Positions 60,575 to 64,000 of a stretch of DNA of 64,000 nucleotides are shown one piece after another. Made by a program: the position numbers and the translations under genes. Under the pieces are notes generated by a model. That model was not told where the DNA came from, did no database searches, and saw only the letters and a list, made by a program, of their open reading frames with translations. The DNA comes from Nonomuraea solani. Lineage in GTDB: Bacteria; Actinomycetota; Actinomycetes; Streptosporangiales; Streptosporangiaceae. Positions within the stretch are counted from its first letter, which is position 1; each line of letters begins with the position of its first letter. The stretch spans positions 24,941-88,940 of the forward strand of contig NZ_FNVT01000034.1 of NCBI RefSeq assembly GCF_900108335.1, given 5' to 3'.

Positions 60575-61972
60575 GTGACCCATCGCGCAGCTCTGACCCT
60601 TGCCTTGCTGGCGCTGTCCCAGCTCATCACCTCGCTCGACTACTTCATCGTTTATGTCGCGCTGCCCGACATCGGGCAGGATCTCGGCTTCTCCGCCCAA
60701 TCGCTGCAGTGGGTGGCCAGCGCGTACGCCGTCGCCTACGGCGGCTTCCTGCTGCTCGGCGGCCGGGCGGCCGACCTGCTCGGCCATCGCAGGATGTTCG
60801 TCGCGGCCACGGCGCTGTTCGCGTTCTCCTCGCTGGCCGGCGGGCTGGCCGAGAGCCAGACGCTGCTCGTCGCCGCCCGCGCGGTGCAGGGACTCGGCGG
60901 TGCCCTGCTCTTCCCCGCCACACTCGCGCTGGTCAACACGAGATTCGCGGAAGGACCCGCCCGCAACAGGGCGCTGGGCGTGTGGAGCGGCGCGGGCGCC
61001 AGCGGGCTGGCGCTCGGCTCGCTGCTGGGCGGGCTGCTGACCGGGGCGTGGGGCTGGCAGGCCGTCTTCTACGTCAACGTGCCGCTGGCCGGCATCGCCA
61101 TCGCGGGCGCGTACCTGCTGATCCCGGCGGACGGCCCGCGGACCCGCGGCCGCCGCTTCGACCTGCCGGGCGCCGTGCTGGCCACGGCCGGGGTGAGCCT
61201 GCTGGCCTTCGCGCTCATCCAGGGCCCGGAGTCCGGGTGGACCTCGCCGCCGATCCTCGGCGGCGCCGTGCTGGCCGCCGTGCTGCTGGCCGCGTTCGTC
61301 GTTGTGGAGCGGCGCGGCGACGACGCGCTCATGCCCCTGCGGCTGTTCGGCAACCGCAGCCTGCGCTCGGCCATCGCCGTCATCCTGGTCTTCGGCGTCA
61401 CGTTCAACGCGCTGCCGTACTTCCTGACCGTCTACTTCCGGACCGTCCTCGGCTACGGCGCGGTGGCGACTGGCCTGGCCTTCCTGGTGCCCGCGCTGCT
61501 GATCGCGCTCGGCACCCAGCTCGGCGGGCGGCTCGCGGGCCGCATCGGGATGCGCTCGACCCTGCTCATCGGCACCGCCGGCGGGGCCGTGGGCGCGGCG
61601 CTGGTGGCCTTCGGCGTCAGCGCGGACGGCTCGTACGCGAACGTCCTGCCCGGGATCGTGATCATGGGGATCGGCCAGGGCCTCACCTGGACCGGCATGT
61701 GGATCGCCGCCGCGACCGGCGTCGCCGGCCGCGAGCAGGGCGTGGCCTCCGGGATGGCCTCCACGGCGCTGCAGGTCGGCTCGGCGCTCGGCCTGGCCGT
61801 CCTGGTGGCCGCCGGCGGGGTGGGCGCGGCGACCGGCGCGGCGCTCGCAACCGGACTGCGTACGGCGGTGTTCCTCTCCGCGCTGGGCATGCTGCTCGGC
61901 GCCGCGGTCGCGCTCACCTTCGCCCGGGAGCGCGCCGCCGAGCCCGCGCTGGTCTCTGTGGAGGAGCTGTGA
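60575..61972 (+). CDS. MFS drug exporter (EmrB/QacA, DHA2-type)
   Basis: 465 residues, 14 helices. SLDYFIVYVALPDIGQDLGFSAQSLQWVASAYAVAYGGFLLLGGRAADLLGHRRMFV holds the DHA2 motifs, and LFPATLALVNTRFAEGPARNRALGVW is the next conserved stretch. GTG start after AGGAG. Overlaps the start of the monooxygenase gene. Likely exports an antibiotic or toxic compound under control of the divergent ArsR-type regulator. Confidence 0.93.
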   Translation: MTHRAALTLALLALSQLITSLDYFIVYVALPDIGQDLGFSAQSLQWVASAYAVAYGGFLLLGGRAADLLGHRRMFVAATALFAFSSLAGGLAESQTLLVAARAVQGLGGALLFPATLALVNTRFAEGPARNRALGVWSGAGASGLALGSLLGGLLTGAWGWQAVFYVNVPLAGIAIAGAYLLIPADGPRTRGRRFDLPGAVLATAGVSLLAFALIQGPESGWTSPPILGGAVLAAVLLAAFVVVERRGDDALMPLRLFGNRSLRSAIAVILVFGVTFNALPYFLTVYFRTVLGYGAVATGLAFLVPALLIALGTQLGGRLAGRIGMRSTLLIGTAGGAVGAALVAFGVSADGSYANVLPGIVIMGIGQGLTWTGMWIAAATGVAGREQGVASGMASTALQVGSALGLAVLVAAGGVGAATGAALATGLRTAVFLSALGMLLGAAVALTFARERAAEPALVSVEEL

Positions 61973-63110
61973 TGTACGACGTCGCGATCGTGGGCGGTGG
62001 GCCCGTGGGCATGCTGCTGGCCGCCGAGCTCGGGCTGCAGGGCGTCCGGCCGCTCGTACTCGAACGGCCGGCGGTGCCGTCGGGGGAGTCCAAGGCGGGC
62101 ACGCTGCACGCGCGTACCGCGCAGAGCCTCGACCGGCGCGGCCTGCTCGACGCGGTCGGCAGGTCGAGCGGGGGAAGCGTGAACTTCCACTTCTCCGGCA
62201 TGTTCGGGCTCGACCTCGGCGCGGTCGCGGAGGAGGGCGCGAGCATCGTCGGCAGTCCGCAGGCGTGGGCCGAGCGGGTGTTCGCCCGCTACGCGACCGC
62301 GCTGGGCGCGGAGATCAGGCGGGGGCAGGAGGTCACCGGGCTGGTCCAGCACGACGACCACGTGGTGCTGACCGCCGGCGCTCACGAGCTGTCCGCGCGC
62401 TACGTGGTGGGTACGGACGGCGCGCGCAGCACGGTACGCCGCGCCGCCGGAATCCCGTTCACCGGCACGCCCGCGCGGGTGGCCGCGCTCATGGGCGACG
62501 TGCGGCTGCTCGACCCGTACGGCGTACCGCCCGGCTACACCCGCACCCCGCGCGGCTGGATCATCGTGTGGCTCGACCCGGCCGGGCACAGCCGCGTCAC
62601 CACCTACGACTTCCGCGCCCCGCACCCCGACCGGCGGGCCCCGGTCACCCTCGCCGAGCTGCGGGAGGCGGCTGAGCGCATCCTGGACCGGCCCGTCCCG
62701 ATGGCCGGTCCCAGGAACCTGTCCCGCTACGGCGACGCCGCGCTGCAGGCGGGCACGTACCGCGAAGGGCGGGTGCTGCTGGCCGGGGACGCCGCGCACG
62801 TGCACTTCCCGTGGGGCGGCCAGGGGCTGAACACCGGGCTGGCGGACGCGTTTTCCCGAGCTGTTCGCCGAGCTGATGAGCTTCGATGAGGTGAACACCC
62901 ATCTGAGCGGAATGATCAGCGGCGTTCACACCACCTACGACGTGGGCGTCCCCGGGGCCGGGCGGATGGCCGCCGACATGGTGCTGAAGACCGACGGCGG
63001 GCCGGTCAGGCTGGTGGAGGCGTTGCGGACCGGGCGGCCGCTGCTGCTCGACCTGGCCGGGCGCGACGACCTGGTGGCCGAGGCGACCGGGTGGGCGGAC
63101 CGCCGCTACG
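61972..63110 (+). pseudogene. FAD-dependent (PHBH-type) monooxygenase broken by internal deletion
   Basis: The N-terminal part is intact: GGGPVGMLLAAELGLQG, DGARS-type VVGTDGARSTVRRAAG and VLLAGDAAHVHFPWGGQGLNTGLADAF. At about 62852 the frame switches directly to ELFAELMSFDEVNTHLSGMISG and VPGAGRMAADMVL, which belong further on. The usual NLGWKLA...LLDTYHDERHPVA block between is missing and the join is out of frame (stop at 62889). The C-terminal thioredoxin-like end is also cut short before the beta-lactamase gene. Adjacent MFS and ArsR-type genes suggest a former drug-modification cassette. Confidence 0.85.
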
Positions 63111-63112
63111 GG

Positions 63113-64000
63113 TCAGTCGATCGCCTGGTAGGCGGTGGTCCAGAAGTCGCGGTGCAGGAGCTGGGTGTGGGGCGAGTCCATGGCGCTCTGGGTGAGCAGG
63201 ATGCCGACGAGGCCCTCGGCCGGGTCGGCGTAGGCGGTGGTGCCCAGGCCGCCGTCCCAGCCGAACTGGCCGGGTGAGGCCAGGTCGCGGCGGTGGGTGC
63301 GCACGGCCATGCCGAAGCCGTAGCCGCCGTGCCGGCCGAAGTGGTCGCCGAAGGCGTCCTTCTCGGTCTTCTGCGCAGGGGTCAGGTGGTCCATCGTCAT
63401 CAGCGCGACCGAGGCCCGCGACAGGATCCGCTGGTCGCCCTGGTTGAGCAGCATGCGGTAGAAGGCGTGGTAGTCGTCCACGGTCGACACCAGCCCGTCG
63501 CCGCCGGCCTCGAAGACCGGGGGTTTGCTGTACTTGCCGCCGGCGGCCTCGTCCCACACGACCGGTTCGCCGTTCTCGGGGTTGTGCGCGTAGCTGGTCG
63601 GCAGCCGGTCGATCTTGGCGGCGGGCACGTGGAAGCCGGTGTCGTGCATGCCCAGCGGGCCGAACAGCCGCTCGCGCAGGAACTCCTCCGGCGTCCGCCC
63701 GCTCACCCGGCCGATGAGCACGCCGAGCACGTCGGCGCCGGTGTGGTACTGCCACAGCTCGCCCGGCTGGTACATCAGCGGCAGCTCGCCCAGCCGGCGG
63801 ATCCACTCATCGGGCCCGAAGTCCGGTGAGGTGGTGTCCAGGCCGAGCTCGTGGATCGCGGTCTGGATCGGGTAGGTGTCCGGCGCCGCCAGCACCGCCC
63901 CGAAGCCGAAGGTGAAGGTCAGCAGGTCGCGGACGGTGATCGAGCGGTGGGCCGGCACGGTCTCCTCCAGCGGGGCGTCGATGCTCTTGAGCACCCGCCG
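63113..64000 (-). CDS. Serine hydrolase of the beta-lactamase family (partial, N-terminus outside window)
   Basis: The visible 295 residues include HRSITVRDLLTFTFGFG, the second catalytic motif region YHTGADVLG (Y-x-T), GGDGLVSTVDDY, GGYGFGMAVRT and WDGGLGTTAYADP. They match class-C beta-lactamase/esterase (Beta-lactamase PF00144) proteins. The SxxK motif would be upstream, beyond base 64000. Convergent with the broken monooxygenase, its stop at 63113. Confidence 0.9.
   Translation of the reverse strand, partial: RRVLKSIDAPLEETVPAHRSITVRDLLTFTFGFGAVLAAPDTYPIQTAIHELGLDTTSPDFGPDEWIRRLGELPLMYQPGELWQYHTGADVLGVLIGRVSGRTPEEFLRERLFGPLGMHDTGFHVPAAKIDRLPTSYAHNPENGEPVVWDEAAGGKYSKPPVFEAGGDGLVSTVDDYHAFYRMLLNQGDQRILSRASVALMTMDHLTPAQKTEKDAFGDHFGRHGGYGFGMAVRTHRRDLASPGQFGWDGGLGTTAYADPAEGLVGILLTQSAMDSPHTQLLHRDFWTTAYQAID

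Overview
This is a 64-kb window of very GC-rich chromosomal DNA from an actinobacterium. Several features point to the Streptosporangiales, with a Nonomuraea-like organism the best guess: many GTG starts, leaderless TAnnnT promoters, SARP and LAL regulators, an IdeR iron box, a RamB-type regulator divergent from isocitrate lyase, and gpgS. The species cannot be fixed from the sequence alone. No rRNA, tRNA, CRISPR array or intact insertion sequence was seen.

Layout. 0-5 kb: the tail of a membrane protein, a copper-type YcnI pair, a small membrane protein, and a three-gene ABC exporter in which one permease appears to start with ATA. 5-10 kb: an esterase, a siderophore-interacting reductase under an iron box, and aceA divergent from its ScfR/RamB-type regulator. 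10.5-13.4 kb: DsbA-like/VKOR disulfide genes, a BlaI/M56 pair, a 48-residue microprotein and a decayed beta-propeller gene. 14-20 kb: a catabolic operon (SDR, lactate-permease family, tautomerase, and an aldehyde dehydrogenase fused to a DehI-fold domain) divergent from an FCD-type GntR regulator. 20-28 kb: a zinc peptidase, a two-component system, TetR, a YtrA-type ABC operon, P450, MarR and a membrane protein. 28-37 kb: an SDR, a 1499-residue STAND NTPase with WD40 repeats, AraC, a DHFR-like reductase, monooxygenase debris and gpgS. 37-41 kb: a TetR/MFS pair with clear operators, and two membrane proteins.

41-55 kb is the most interesting part. It holds a LAL regulator, an S8 protease, a response regulator, a B12-type radical SAM RiPP maturase (CX7CX2C motif), a 95-residue precursor-like peptide directly upstream of it, a SARP regulator, a soluble histidine kinase, a full-length protein-arginine deiminase (PAD) with all four catalytic residues, and a HEAT-repeat protein. 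The precursor's C-terminus has six arginines. I propose that this locus makes a radical-SAM-modified and possibly citrullinated RiPP. The maturase/precursor pair is well supported; the PAD link is inference from proximity.

55-64 kb: acyl-CoA dehydrogenase, metallophosphoesterase, MocR regulator, a TetR/membrane protein pair, an ArsR-type regulator with an MFS drug exporter, a monooxygenase broken by an internal deletion, and a beta-lactamase-family protein running off the window.
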